Source of the DNA: Cupriavidus pauculus
GTDB taxonomy: Bacteria > Pseudomonadota > Gammaproteobacteria > Burkholderiales > Burkholderiaceae
Reading direction: 5' to 3'
Assembly (NCBI RefSeq): GCF_002858765.1
Contig: NZ_PJRP01000010.1
Location: 178,175-242,174, forward strand
DNA: 64,000 nucleotides
Shown here: piece by piece, positions 33,282 through 39,822 of the stretch
Layout: the number at the start of each line of letters is the position of its first letter
Position numbering within the stretch: the first letter of the stretch is position 1
Notes under the pieces: model-generated
Told to the model about the DNA's origin: nothing
Seen by the model: only the letters and a program-made list of their open reading frames with translations
The model's database searches: none
Program-made: the position numbers and the translations under genes

Positions 33282-33364
33282 GGCCTTCTCGCCATGCATA
33301 ACCGCCCCCCGCTCCGCGCTGCGGCGCCGGGGGCCGCATCCCCGGCCTGAAACCGCTTTCACGG

Positions 33365-33389
33365 CCCGCCTCCGCCCCGCCCCTGCCCC
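33365..33389 (-). other. Potential G-quadruplex motif
   Basis: The minus strand reads GGGG-N2-GGGG-N1-GGGG-N7-GGG within a long C-rich plus-strand segment (33355-33445) between rng and phnC. It meets the usual G3+N1-7 pattern. The function is unknown. Confidence 0.5.
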
Positions 33390-33471
33390 GCCTACGCCGT
33401 CTTCCCGCCTGGCGCCCCCGCCCTGCGCCCCATCGCGCACCCGGCCTCGCGCATCGAAAAACCTCTGCCTA

Positions 33472-33489
33472 ACGTCATCGTTCTGTCAT
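33472..33489 (+). promoter_or_regulatory. phnC: Candidate Pho box of phnC
   Basis: ACGTCAT-CGTT-CTGTCAT consists of two 7-base direct repeats with a 4-base spacer; the second is a perfect CTGTCAT. A weak -10 (CAGAAT, 33500-33505) lies ten bases after the box, as in PhoB-activated promoters. phnC starts at 33535. It suggests induction by phosphate starvation. Confidence 0.55.
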
Positions 33490-33534
33490 CCGCCCTCGCC
33501 AGAATGCGCAAGTCATTCAAGCAAGGGAGTCGAC

Positions 33535-34389
33535 ATGACGCATGCAATCGAAGTCCGCGGCCTGAGCAAATCGTTCCGCGCGGACCGCAAGGCGCTTGAC
33601 GACGTCACGCTGCACATCGCCCCCGGCGAGATGGTTGCCCTGCTGGGCGCCTCGGGCTCGGGCAAGTCGACGTTGCTGCGCCACGTGGCCGGCTTTGTCG
33701 CTGGCGACACCGGTTCGGGCGAGATCCTCGTCAACGGCCGCACGGTGCAGCGCAACGGTCGTCTGGCGCGCGATGTTCGCAAGGTGCGCGCAGAGATTGG
33801 TTTTGTATTCCAGCAGTTCAACCTGGTGGGCCGCCTGCCGGTCATCACCAACGTGCTGGTCGGCTTGCTGACCCGCGTGCCCAAGTGGCGCAGCCTGATC
33901 CGCTATTTCAAGGCGGACGAAGTGCAGACCGGGCTGGATGCGTTGGCCCAGGTTGGTATAGACGACTATGCGTTTCAGCGCGCCTCGACGCTGTCGGGCG
34001 GCCAGCAGCAGCGTGCCGCCATTGCCCGCACGCTGGTGCAGAACGCAAGCGTGATCCTGGCCGACGAGCCGATCGCGTCGCTGGATCCGGAGTCGTCGCG
34101 CCGCGTGATGTCGCTGCTGACCCAGATCAACCGCACGCGCAAGGTGGCCGTGGTGGTGTCGCTGCACCAGGTGGATGTGGCCATGCGCTACTGCCCGCGT
34201 GTGGTGGCCCTGCGCAACGGCAAGGTGGTGTACGACGGCCCGTCCGCCGCGCTGACGCCGAAGATGCTGCGCGACCTGTACGGCACCGAGGCCGACGAAC
34301 TGCTGCACGACAGCGTTCCCGACGAGCCGGCGCCGGCCGAAGGCGTGCCTGTTCCGGCCATGGTCAGGATGGACCTGGCCACCGCCTGA
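33535..34389 (+). CDS. phnC: Phosphonate ABC transporter ATP-binding protein
   Basis: This 284-residue ATPase has a Walker A GASGSGKST (about residues 38-46), the family-specific insert VQRNGRLARDVRKVRAEIGF, the signature STLSGGQQQRAAIART and a Walker B VILADEPIASLDP. It is followed by phnD and phnE, forming a complete phosphonate importer. AAGGGAG precedes the ATG, and a candidate Pho box lies 46-63 bp upstream. Confidence 0.96.
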   Translation: MTHAIEVRGLSKSFRADRKALDDVTLHIAPGEMVALLGASGSGKSTLLRHVAGFVAGDTGSGEILVNGRTVQRNGRLARDVRKVRAEIGFVFQQFNLVGRLPVITNVLVGLLTRVPKWRSLIRYFKADEVQTGLDALAQVGIDDYAFQRASTLSGGQQQRAAIARTLVQNASVILADEPIASLDPESSRRVMSLLTQINRTRKVAVVVSLHQVDVAMRYCPRVVALRNGKVVYDGPSAALTPKMLRDLYGTEADELLHDSVPDEPAPAEGVPVPAMVRMDLATA

Positions 34390-34450
34390 TCGCACTTTTA
34401 CGAATTACCCAGACCGCGTTTCCCATCAGTCTTTCCAAACGGAGTTTTCG

Positions 34451-35446
34451 ATGCTTCGCAGAACTTTCCTCGCCGTGGTGGCCTCGGGTGTCGTGGCGCT
34501 GCCCGCCTTCGCCCAGGACGCCAAGACCCTGAACATCGGTTTCATCTCGACCGAATCGTCGTCGAACCTGAAGAGCGCCTGGCAACCGGTGATCGACGAC
34601 CTGAGCAAGACGCTGGGCGTCCAGGTGAAGCCGTTCTTCGCCTCCGACTACGCCGGCATCATCGAAGGCATGCGCTTCAACAAGGTGCAGATCGCCTGGT
34701 TCGGCAACAAGTCGGCCATGGAAGCCGTGGACCGCGCCAATGGCGAAGTCTTTGCATCGGTGATCGACAAGGACGGCAACCCGGGCTACTGGTCGCTGCT
34801 GATCGTGCGCAAGGACAGCGACCTGAAGTCGGTCGAGGACGTGATCAAGCGCGGCCGCGACCTGTCGTACGGCGCCGGAGACCCGAACTCGACGTCGGGC
34901 ACGGCCGTGCCGGGCTACTACCTGTGGACCGCCAACAAGGTGGACCCGAAGACGCTGTTCAAGGCCGTGCGTATCAGCAACCACGAAACCAACCTGCTGT
35001 CGGTGCTGAACAAGCAGGTGGACGTGGCCGTGAACAACACCGAGAACTTCGAGCGCTATCGCATCAACACGGGCAAGAACGCCTATGACGACGTGCGCGT
35101 GCTATGGAAGTCGCCGCTGATCCCGGCAGACCCGATGGTCTACCGCAAGGACCTGTCGCCCGAGATGAAGAAGAAGATCCAGGCCTTCTTCGTCAACTAC
35201 GGCAAGGGCGCCAACGCTGCGCGCGAAAAGGAAACGCTGGCCGCGCTGACGTACCAGGGCTTCCGCCCGTCGAGCGATGCCCAGCTGGTGCCGATCCGCC
35301 AGATCGAACTGGCCAAGGAAAAGGCCAAGATCGAGACCGACACCACGCTGGCCGCCGGCGACAAGGAAAAGAAGCTGGCCGACGTGACGCGTCGCCTGGC
35401 CGACCTTGACAAGGCCGCCGCCGCCGCCGCCACCACGCAGCAGTAA
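34451..35446 (+). CDS. phnD: Phosphonate-binding periplasmic protein
   Basis: This 331-residue protein has a signal peptide cut after LPAFAQ. PhnD features are NIGFISTESSSNLKSAW, FASDYAGIIEGMRFNKVQIAWFGN (shown in part), GAGDPNSTSGTAVPGYYLW and an SNHETNLL segment. These residues supply the phosphonate oxygens' ligands in the family. It lies between phnC and phnE; a hairpin follows its stop. Confidence 0.95.
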   Translation: MLRRTFLAVVASGVVALPAFAQDAKTLNIGFISTESSSNLKSAWQPVIDDLSKTLGVQVKPFFASDYAGIIEGMRFNKVQIAWFGNKSAMEAVDRANGEVFASVIDKDGNPGYWSLLIVRKDSDLKSVEDVIKRGRDLSYGAGDPNSTSGTAVPGYYLWTANKVDPKTLFKAVRISNHETNLLSVLNKQVDVAVNNTENFERYRINTGKNAYDDVRVLWKSPLIPADPMVYRKDLSPEMKKKIQAFFVNYGKGANAAREKETLAALTYQGFRPSSDAQLVPIRQIELAKEKAKIETDTTLAAGDKEKKLADVTRRLADLDKAAAAAATTQQ

Positions 35447-35457
35447 GCCGTACCGGA

Positions 35458-35489
35458 GACCGGCGATGCCCACGCGGGCGTTGCCGGTC
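35458..35489 (+). other. Hairpin between phnD and phnE
   Basis: GACCGGC pairs with GCCGGTC around an inner GCCC/GGGC stem. No T-tract follows. Position after the binding-protein gene suggests mRNA 3'-end protection, giving more PhnD than PhnE. Confidence 0.45.
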
Positions 35490-35524
35490 TTCCCCGTTTC
35501 AAGCCTTCAATTCCGGATTGCCCC

Positions 35525-36337
35525 ATGACCGCCACCGCCAAGCCTGGCCTGCCCCCTTCGCCCCAAAGTACCGTTCGGCCGCCGCGCACGTCCCTGTCCG
35601 TGATGCTGGTCTGGGCTGTGCTGCTGGCCATGCTCGCCATGTCGTGGCAAGGCGCCGACATGCGCCCCCTGGACCTGCTGCGCGATTCCGGCAACATGGC
35701 AAAGTTTGCCGCCGATTTCTTCCCGCCCAACTTCCGCGACTGGCAGAACTATCTCGACGAGATGCTGGTGACCGTGCAGATCGCGCTGTGGGGCACCGCA
35801 CTGGCCGTGCTGATGGCCGTGCCGCTGGGCCTGCTGTGCTCGGCCAATATCGTGCCGGTGTGGGTGTACCAGCCCGCCCGCCGCATCATGGATGCCTGCC
35901 GCGCCATCAATGAGATGGTGTTCGCGATGCTGTTCATCGTCGCCGTGGGCCTGGGCCCGTTCGCCGGTGTGCTGGCCATCTGGATCCACACCATGGGCGT
36001 GCTGGCGAAGCTGTTTGCCGAAGCCGTCGAGGCCATCGACCCGCGCCCCGTCGAAGGCGTGCGCGCCACCGGCGCCGGCCCCATCGAGGAAATCGTCTAC
36101 GGCGTGATTCCGCAGGTGCTGCCGCTGTGGCTGTCGTTCGCGCTCTATCGCTTTGAATCGAACGTGCGCTCGGCTTCGGTGGTGGGTATCGTCGGGGCTG
36201 GTGGCATCGGCACCGTGCTGTGGGAGATCATTCGCAGCTTCCAGTACGCCCAGACCTGCGCGGTGATGATCATCATCATCCTGTTCGTGGTGGCCATCGA
36301 CATGACGTCGGCCCAGATCCGCAAGGTGCTGGTATGA
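35525..36337 (+). CDS. phnE: Phosphonate ABC transporter permease
   Basis: This 270-residue membrane protein has about six helices. The PhnE features are LDEMLVTVQIALWGTALAVL, the segment around ANIVPVWVYQPARRIMDACR, and an EAA-like loop GVRATGAGPIEEIVYGVIPQ. Its stop overlaps the ATG of the HD-domain gene by four bases, so the two are translationally coupled. Confidence 0.95.
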   Translation: MTATAKPGLPPSPQSTVRPPRTSLSVMLVWAVLLAMLAMSWQGADMRPLDLLRDSGNMAKFAADFFPPNFRDWQNYLDEMLVTVQIALWGTALAVLMAVPLGLLCSANIVPVWVYQPARRIMDACRAINEMVFAMLFIVAVGLGPFAGVLAIWIHTMGVLAKLFAEAVEAIDPRPVEGVRATGAGPIEEIVYGVIPQVLPLWLSFALYRFESNVRSASVVGIVGAGGIGTVLWEIIRSFQYAQTCAVMIIIILFVVAIDMTSAQIRKVLV

Positions 36338-36891
36338 CCGCCCAGACTGCGCCCGTCGCCCTGACGCTGCCCCGCATCGCCGCGCTGTTCGAGCACCACG
36401 GCACGGCCTACTACGGCGGCGAGGCCATCAGCCAGACCGCCCACGCGCTGCAATGCGCGCAACTGGCCGAGCAGGCCGGCGAGGATGAGGCACTGATCGT
36501 CGCCGCCCTGCTGCACGACGTGGGCCATCTGATGCTGGCCGAAAGCAGCACGACCGACATGCGCCACCAGGAGGCCGCCGCCGACGCGCTGGCCAGCCTG
36601 TTCGACCCCGCCGTCACCGAGCCGATCCGCCTGCACGTGGCCGCCAAGCGCTACCTGTGCGCCACCGACCCGGGCTACTTCGACACGCTGTCGCCGACCT
36701 CGGTCCACAGCCTGCAGTTGCAGGGCGGCGTGTACGACAACGGCCAGGCCGACGCGTTTGCCGCGCAGCCCCACGCGCTGGAAGCGGTGCGCCTGCGCCG
36801 CTACGACGACCTGGCCAAGGTGGTCGACCTGGCCACGCCGCCGCTGTCGCACTATCTGGACATGGCCGCGCGCTGGGTCCGCTCTGCCTGA
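36334..36891 (+). CDS. PhnZ/TmpB-type HD-domain phosphonate oxygenase
   Basis: This 185-residue HD protein overlaps phnE by four bases. It has the di-iron HD pattern: His37, the pair His61-Asp62 (ALLHDVGH) and downstream His and Asp. A Tyr27-Gly-Gly-Glu30 motif matches the Tyr24/Glu27 pair that gates substrate in PhnZ. The family is the phosphonate-degradation-associated HDIG group. PhnZ oxidatively cleaves 2-amino-1-hydroxyethylphosphonate and TmpB the trimethylated analogue. The usual Fe/2-oxoglutarate partner (PhnY or TmpA) is not in the window. Confidence 0.88.
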   Translation: MTAQTAPVALTLPRIAALFEHHGTAYYGGEAISQTAHALQCAQLAEQAGEDEALIVAALLHDVGHLMLAESSTTDMRHQEAAADALASLFDPAVTEPIRLHVAAKRYLCATDPGYFDTLSPTSVHSLQLQGGVYDNGQADAFAAQPHALEAVRLRRYDDLAKVVDLATPPLSHYLDMAARWVRSA

Positions 36892-36941
36892 TGCACGCGC
36901 TGCCTGACGCCGGGCGCGTCAGGGGTTGAGACGCTGGCCCT

Positions 36942-36980
36942 CTCCCCCGCCCCTCTCCCCCACGCGGGAGAGCGGAGAAC
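36942..36980 (+). repeat. REP-like element after the HD-domain gene
   Basis: CCCTCTCCCCCGCCCCTCTC followed by a CACGCGGGAGAG arm is the same element as at 38458-38500 in opposite orientation. The two copies flank the tandem repeats and the insertion sequence. Confidence 0.5.
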
Positions 36981-37202
36981 ACCCAGGGAATATCGAACGC
37001 GATCTGGTTGCTTGCCGCGCCCGCACGTGGAAGAGCGGAGAACACCCAGGGAATATCGAACGCGATCTGGTTGCTTGCCGCGCCCGCACGCGGGAGAGCC
37101 GAGAACACCCAGGGAATATCGAACGCGATCTGGTTGCTTGCCGCTCCCGCACGCGGGAGAGCGGAGAACACCCAGGGAATATCGAACGCGATCTGGTTGC
37201 TT
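36961..37202 (+). repeat. 63-bp tandem repeat, 3.8 copies
   Basis: Units begin at 36961, 37024, 37087 and 37150, each with a CACGCGGGAGAGCGGAGAAC-like start and an ATATCGAACGCGATCTGGTT-like core. The last copy is cut after 53 bases by the insertion sequence at 37203. Identity between copies is over 90 percent. The period is 21 codons, so overlapping frames stay open and give repeated peptides, but there is no start context and I call no protein. Every unit carries a half of the neighbouring REP palindrome. Confidence 0.9.
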
Positions 37203-37220
37203 TGTAGTGGTCAAGTTTTT

Positions 37221-38096
37221 TCAGACAGGTATTAGGGTGGTCTGTTGGAACTTGTCCTCGTAGTCTGTTGGCGACGTGTAGCCCAGTGTCGAATGCAAGC
37301 GCACCGGGTTGTAGAAGCCCACGATGTACTGCGTGATGTCGCGCCGGGCTTCCGCCCGGTCGACGTACCGCCTCTGCCAGACGCGCTCCATCTTCAGGTT
37401 CAGGAAGAAGCGTTCGGCTACAGCGTTATCCCAGCAATCGCCGGCCCGGCTCATGCTGCAAACCAGGCCGTGGCGCGCCAGCAATCCCTGGTACTCCTCG
37501 CTTGCATACTGGCTGCCGCGGTCCGAATGCACAATCAGTCCGGGCGCCGGATTGCGCTGCAGGATGGCCATCTTCAAGGCCGACGCCACCAGCGCGGCGG
37601 GCATGGCCGCTGCGCTGGCCCAGCCCACTACCTTGCGCGAATACAGGTCCAACACCACCGCCAGATACAACCAGCCTTCCCCCGTGCGCACATACGTGAT
37701 GTCCGACACCCAGGCCCGGTTGGGCTGTGCGGGCCTGAACTGCCTGCTCAGCACGTTCGGCGCCACCGGCCTCCCATGCCGGCTGTCAGTCGTCGCCACG
37801 AACTTGCGCTTCCACACCGGGTGCAGATTCTCCTGGCGCATCAGCGTGCGGGCCCGATAGCGCCCGATCTTCACCCCCTGCTTGTCCAAATCCTGCGCCA
37901 CGCGCCGGCTGCCGTAGGTACGTCCGCTGGCCTCGAACGCCGCCCGCACATACACCGCCTGCCGCAAGGCCTTCTCCTTGGTGGCAGGCTCTCGCCCGGC
38001 CGCGTAATACCCCGCCCGGCTCACGCCCAGTACCCGGCATGCCCGACTGATGGAGATCGCCTCCTTCTGCAATCCGCTAACCACTCGATAGATCAC
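37221..38096 (-). CDS. IS3-family transposase OrfB (DDE catalytic part)
   Basis: This 291-residue frame carries the HTH_21 region (RACRVLGVSRAGYYAAGRE) and the integrase core with the DDE triad: Asp in WVSDITYVRTGEG, Asp in IVHSDRGSQYASEEY and Glu in DNAVAERFFLNLKMERV. It is normally made as an OrfAB fusion by -1 frameshifting; the listed start is a GTG overlapping the orfA stop. Its end lies within the left inverted repeat, as usual. It appears intact. Confidence 0.93.
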   Translation of the reverse strand: MIYRVVSGLQKEAISISRACRVLGVSRAGYYAAGREPATKEKALRQAVYVRAAFEASGRTYGSRRVAQDLDKQGVKIGRYRARTLMRQENLHPVWKRKFVATTDSRHGRPVAPNVLSRQFRPAQPNRAWVSDITYVRTGEGWLYLAVVLDLYSRKVVGWASAAAMPAALVASALKMAILQRNPAPGLIVHSDRGSQYASEEYQGLLARHGLVCSMSRAGDCWDNAVAERFFLNLKMERVWQRRYVDRAEARRDITQYIVGFYNPVRLHSTLGYTSPTDYEDKFQQTTLIPV

Positions 38097-38389
38097 TTGA
38101 GTTCGCGGGCGAAGAAGGCCGATGCCTTTTTTAGGATCAGGTTGTCCTCCTTCAGTCGGCGGTTTTCCTCTTCGAGCTGGCGGATGCGCTGCTGCTCAGG
38201 CGTCAGCGGCTTGCCCACTCCCTTGCCGCCAGCCACTTCAAGGTCGTATTGGACCAGCCAGCGCCGTAAGGCGGTCTCGCCAATCGCCATCGTGTGGCAA
38301 ACCTCGGCGACCGATAGGCCCTGATCCCGGATCATCCGGACTACCTCCAGCTTGAAGGCAGCGTCAAACTTGCGGCGTTGCTTTGTCAT
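38093..38389 (-). CDS. IS3-family transposase OrfA (DNA-binding part)
   Basis: This 98-residue protein starts MTKQRRKFDAAFKLEVVRMI with a helix-turn-helix (GLSVAEVCHTMAIGETALRRW) and a leucine-zipper-like coil (QRIRQLEEENRRLKEDNLIL). Near its end the codons CTA AAA AAG form the slippery heptamer at 38126-38132, after which the -1 frame runs without a stop into OrfB. Confidence 0.93.
   Translation of the reverse strand: MTKQRRKFDAAFKLEVVRMIRDQGLSVAEVCHTMAIGETALRRWLVQYDLEVAGGKGVGKPLTPEQQRIRQLEEENRRLKEDNLILKKASAFFARELK
38126..38132 (-). other. Programmed -1 frameshift site (A AAA AAG)
   Basis: The heptamer reads A AAA AAG in the orfA frame about 30 bases before its stop. The -1 frame after it (GGC ATC GGC CTT...) is open and continues into orfB. 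This is the standard way IS3 elements make the OrfAB transposase. Confidence 0.85.
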
Positions 38390-38457
38390 GTCGTCTTTCC
38401 TCGTCGATCGTGATTTTCCACCTATCGACCTGTCTGAGGAAATTGGACCACTACACT

Positions 38458-38500
38458 CCCCTCTCCCGCGCGCGGGAGAGGGGCCGGGGGAGAGGGCGAG
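38458..38500 (-). repeat. REP-like element with a 26-bp perfect palindrome
   Basis: CCCCTCTCCCGCG and its exact reverse complement are adjacent at 38458-38483, followed by a GGCCGGGGGAGAGGGCGAG arm. It lies just after the phnN stop and touches the right end of the IS. It can form a stable hairpin in the phnN transcript. Confidence 0.7.
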
Positions 38501-38504
38501 CCGG

Positions 38505-39071
38505 TCAGCCGGCGACCAGGCTCGCAAAGGCGTCCGCCGAATCCTGCAGCGCGCCGCTGTTGTCGATCTCGACCAGCCGGCAGCCCGCCGGCACATCGAA
38601 CGGCTGTGTGGCGCGTTCCAGCCGCTTTGCAATCGCGATCTCGGTTTCCCGCCCGCGATTGCGCAGCCGCACCGCCAGCACTTCGGGCTTCACGCGCACG
38701 TGTACCGCGCACAGCTTCGGATAGCGCGCCGCCGCATCGGGCAGGTACTCGCGCGATCCGTTGACGATCACCTTCAGGCCCTGGGCCAGCCATTGCTCGA
38801 TCTCCACGCCGATGCCGTAATGCAGGCCGTGGCTCTGCCAGTGCATGGCCAGGCAGCCCAGGTCGACGCGGCGCGTGAATTCATCTGCGGTCAGCGCCAC
38901 CGAGGCCTCGTTGGCATCGGCGGCGCGCGTGATATAGCGATGGGCGATGACCACGGGGTCAGCCGGTTTCAGTCGTTCACGCAGCGCCCGCAGCAGCGAA
39001 TCCTTGCCGCTGCCGGACGGGCCCATCACGTAGAACAGGCCGCTACCGTCGGTGTCAGGTCGGATATTCAT
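38505..39071 (-). CDS. phnN: Ribose 1,5-bisphosphate phosphokinase
   Basis: The ATG at 39071 gives 188 residues; it overlaps the previous stop region with no gap. PhnN makes PRPP from ribose 1,5-bisphosphate, the end of the C-P lyase route. A P-loop YVMGPSGSGKDSLLRAL lies near residues 14-30. Guanylate-kinase-like features follow (AHRYITRAAD, ALHWQSHGLHYGIG-like segment, VNGSREYLPDAA). It is the last gene of the phnM-DUF1045-phnN operon. Confidence 0.95.
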   Translation of the reverse strand: MNIRPDTDGSGLFYVMGPSGSGKDSLLRALRERLKPADPVVIAHRYITRAADANEASVALTADEFTRRVDLGCLAMHWQSHGLHYGIGVEIEQWLAQGLKVIVNGSREYLPDAAARYPKLCAVHVRVKPEVLAVRLRNRGRETEIAIAKRLERATQPFDVPAGCRLVEIDNSGALQDSADAFASLVAG

Positions 39072-39072
39072 G

Positions 39073-39822
39073 CTAGCCAAGCCAGGCCGCGCCCGCACCA
39101 TCCAGGGTGGTGCCGTCGAAGCGATAGTGACGCGCGGCGACGAAATCGGCGCCGGCCTCGGGTTGCACGTACACGCTGACGCCATCCACGTGCAGCGGCT
39201 GCTCCAGCAGCCGGCCGCCAGCGGCGGACAGCATGTCGAACGCCGCGGCTTCATCCGCCGCATCGAGCATGCCGGTCAGCGTGATGTGGAAGGTGAACGT
39301 GTCGAACACATACGGGTAGCCCCACGCATCGAGATGCCGCCGTTGCGCCGGACTCAGCCGGGCCGGATCGCGGCGGGCAATCTCGGCCTCGGTGGGCGGC
39401 GCACGGAAGCGGTCGAACTCGGTGACGCAGGCATCGGCCAGCCCATGCATCCGGCGGCCGCCCTGACCGTCGGCATCGTCGAGACACCACGCCAGGAAGC
39501 CTCGCAGCGCACGCAGCGTCAGCGGGGCGTCGAACGGCTGGCGCGCGGCCGCAAAGGCGCGCATGGCGCCATCGAGCATGGCCGCGTCCGTGCCTTCGGC
39601 CAGCCGGAACGGCGGCTTCAACGTCGCATGCAGCGCGTAGTGCGCGGGCGCCTTGACCCATTCCTCGGGCCGCTGCGTGATGCCTTGCGGCAGCGGCAGT
39701 GCGGCACACGTATCGGCATCGCGGCCCAGCCACTGCGCGCCGAAGCTGCGAAATGGCTCGGCGGGCGCCAGGTAGATCGCGTAGCGATGGGCGGATCGGA
39801 AAGGTCGGGGAGCCTGGCTCAT
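39073..39822 (-). CDS. DUF1045 phosphonate-metabolism protein, 2H phosphoesterase
   Basis: This 249-residue protein has two HxT motifs, His65-Ala-Thr67 and His179-Ile-Thr181, the catalytic pair of 2H phosphoesterases. DUF1045 members typically occur in phosphonate operons. The start overlaps the phnM stop by four bases and the stop lies next to the phnN start, so the three are coupled. In this window no PhnP (metallo-beta-lactamase cyclic phosphodiesterase) exists. A role opening 5-phosphoribosyl 1,2-cyclic phosphate is therefore my preferred inference. Confidence 0.88.
   Translation of the reverse strand: MSQAPRPFRSAHRYAIYLAPAEPFRSFGAQWLGRDADTCAALPLPQGITQRPEEWVKAPAHYALHATLKPPFRLAEGTDAAMLDGAMRAFAAARQPFDAPLTLRALRGFLAWCLDDADGQGGRRMHGLADACVTEFDRFRAPPTEAEIARRDPARLSPAQRRHLDAWGYPYVFDTFTFHITLTGMLDAADEAAAFDMLSAAGGRLLEQPLHVDGVSVYVQPEAGADFVAARHYRFDGTTLDGAGAAWLG

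Larger units (their letters stand above)
37203..38455 (-). mobile_element. Complete IS3-family insertion sequence (1253 bp)
   Basis: The ends TGTAGTGGTC...CAGACAGGT form 28-bp inverted repeats with 24 matches (37203-37230 and 38428-38455). Inside are orfA and orfB on the minus strand with an A6G slippery site. It lies between the convergent HD-domain gene and phnN and breaks no phn gene. The flanks (CTT left, CTC right) show no perfect target duplication, so the site may have been rearranged after insertion. The left end abuts the 63-bp repeats. Confidence 0.92.

Noticed and set aside
33301..33340. Rho-independent terminator after rng
   Set aside because: A CCCCC/GGGGG pairing exists, but there is no T-tract and the stem is irregular.
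36961..37202. CRISPR array or repeat protein
   Set aside because: The 63-bp units are contiguous and have no variable spacers; the open frames lack starts and ribosome sites.
38093..38632. Longer start for the transposase OrfA
   Set aside because: The extra codons run through the inverted repeat and the REP-like palindrome; the ATG at 38389 is the normal IS3 start.
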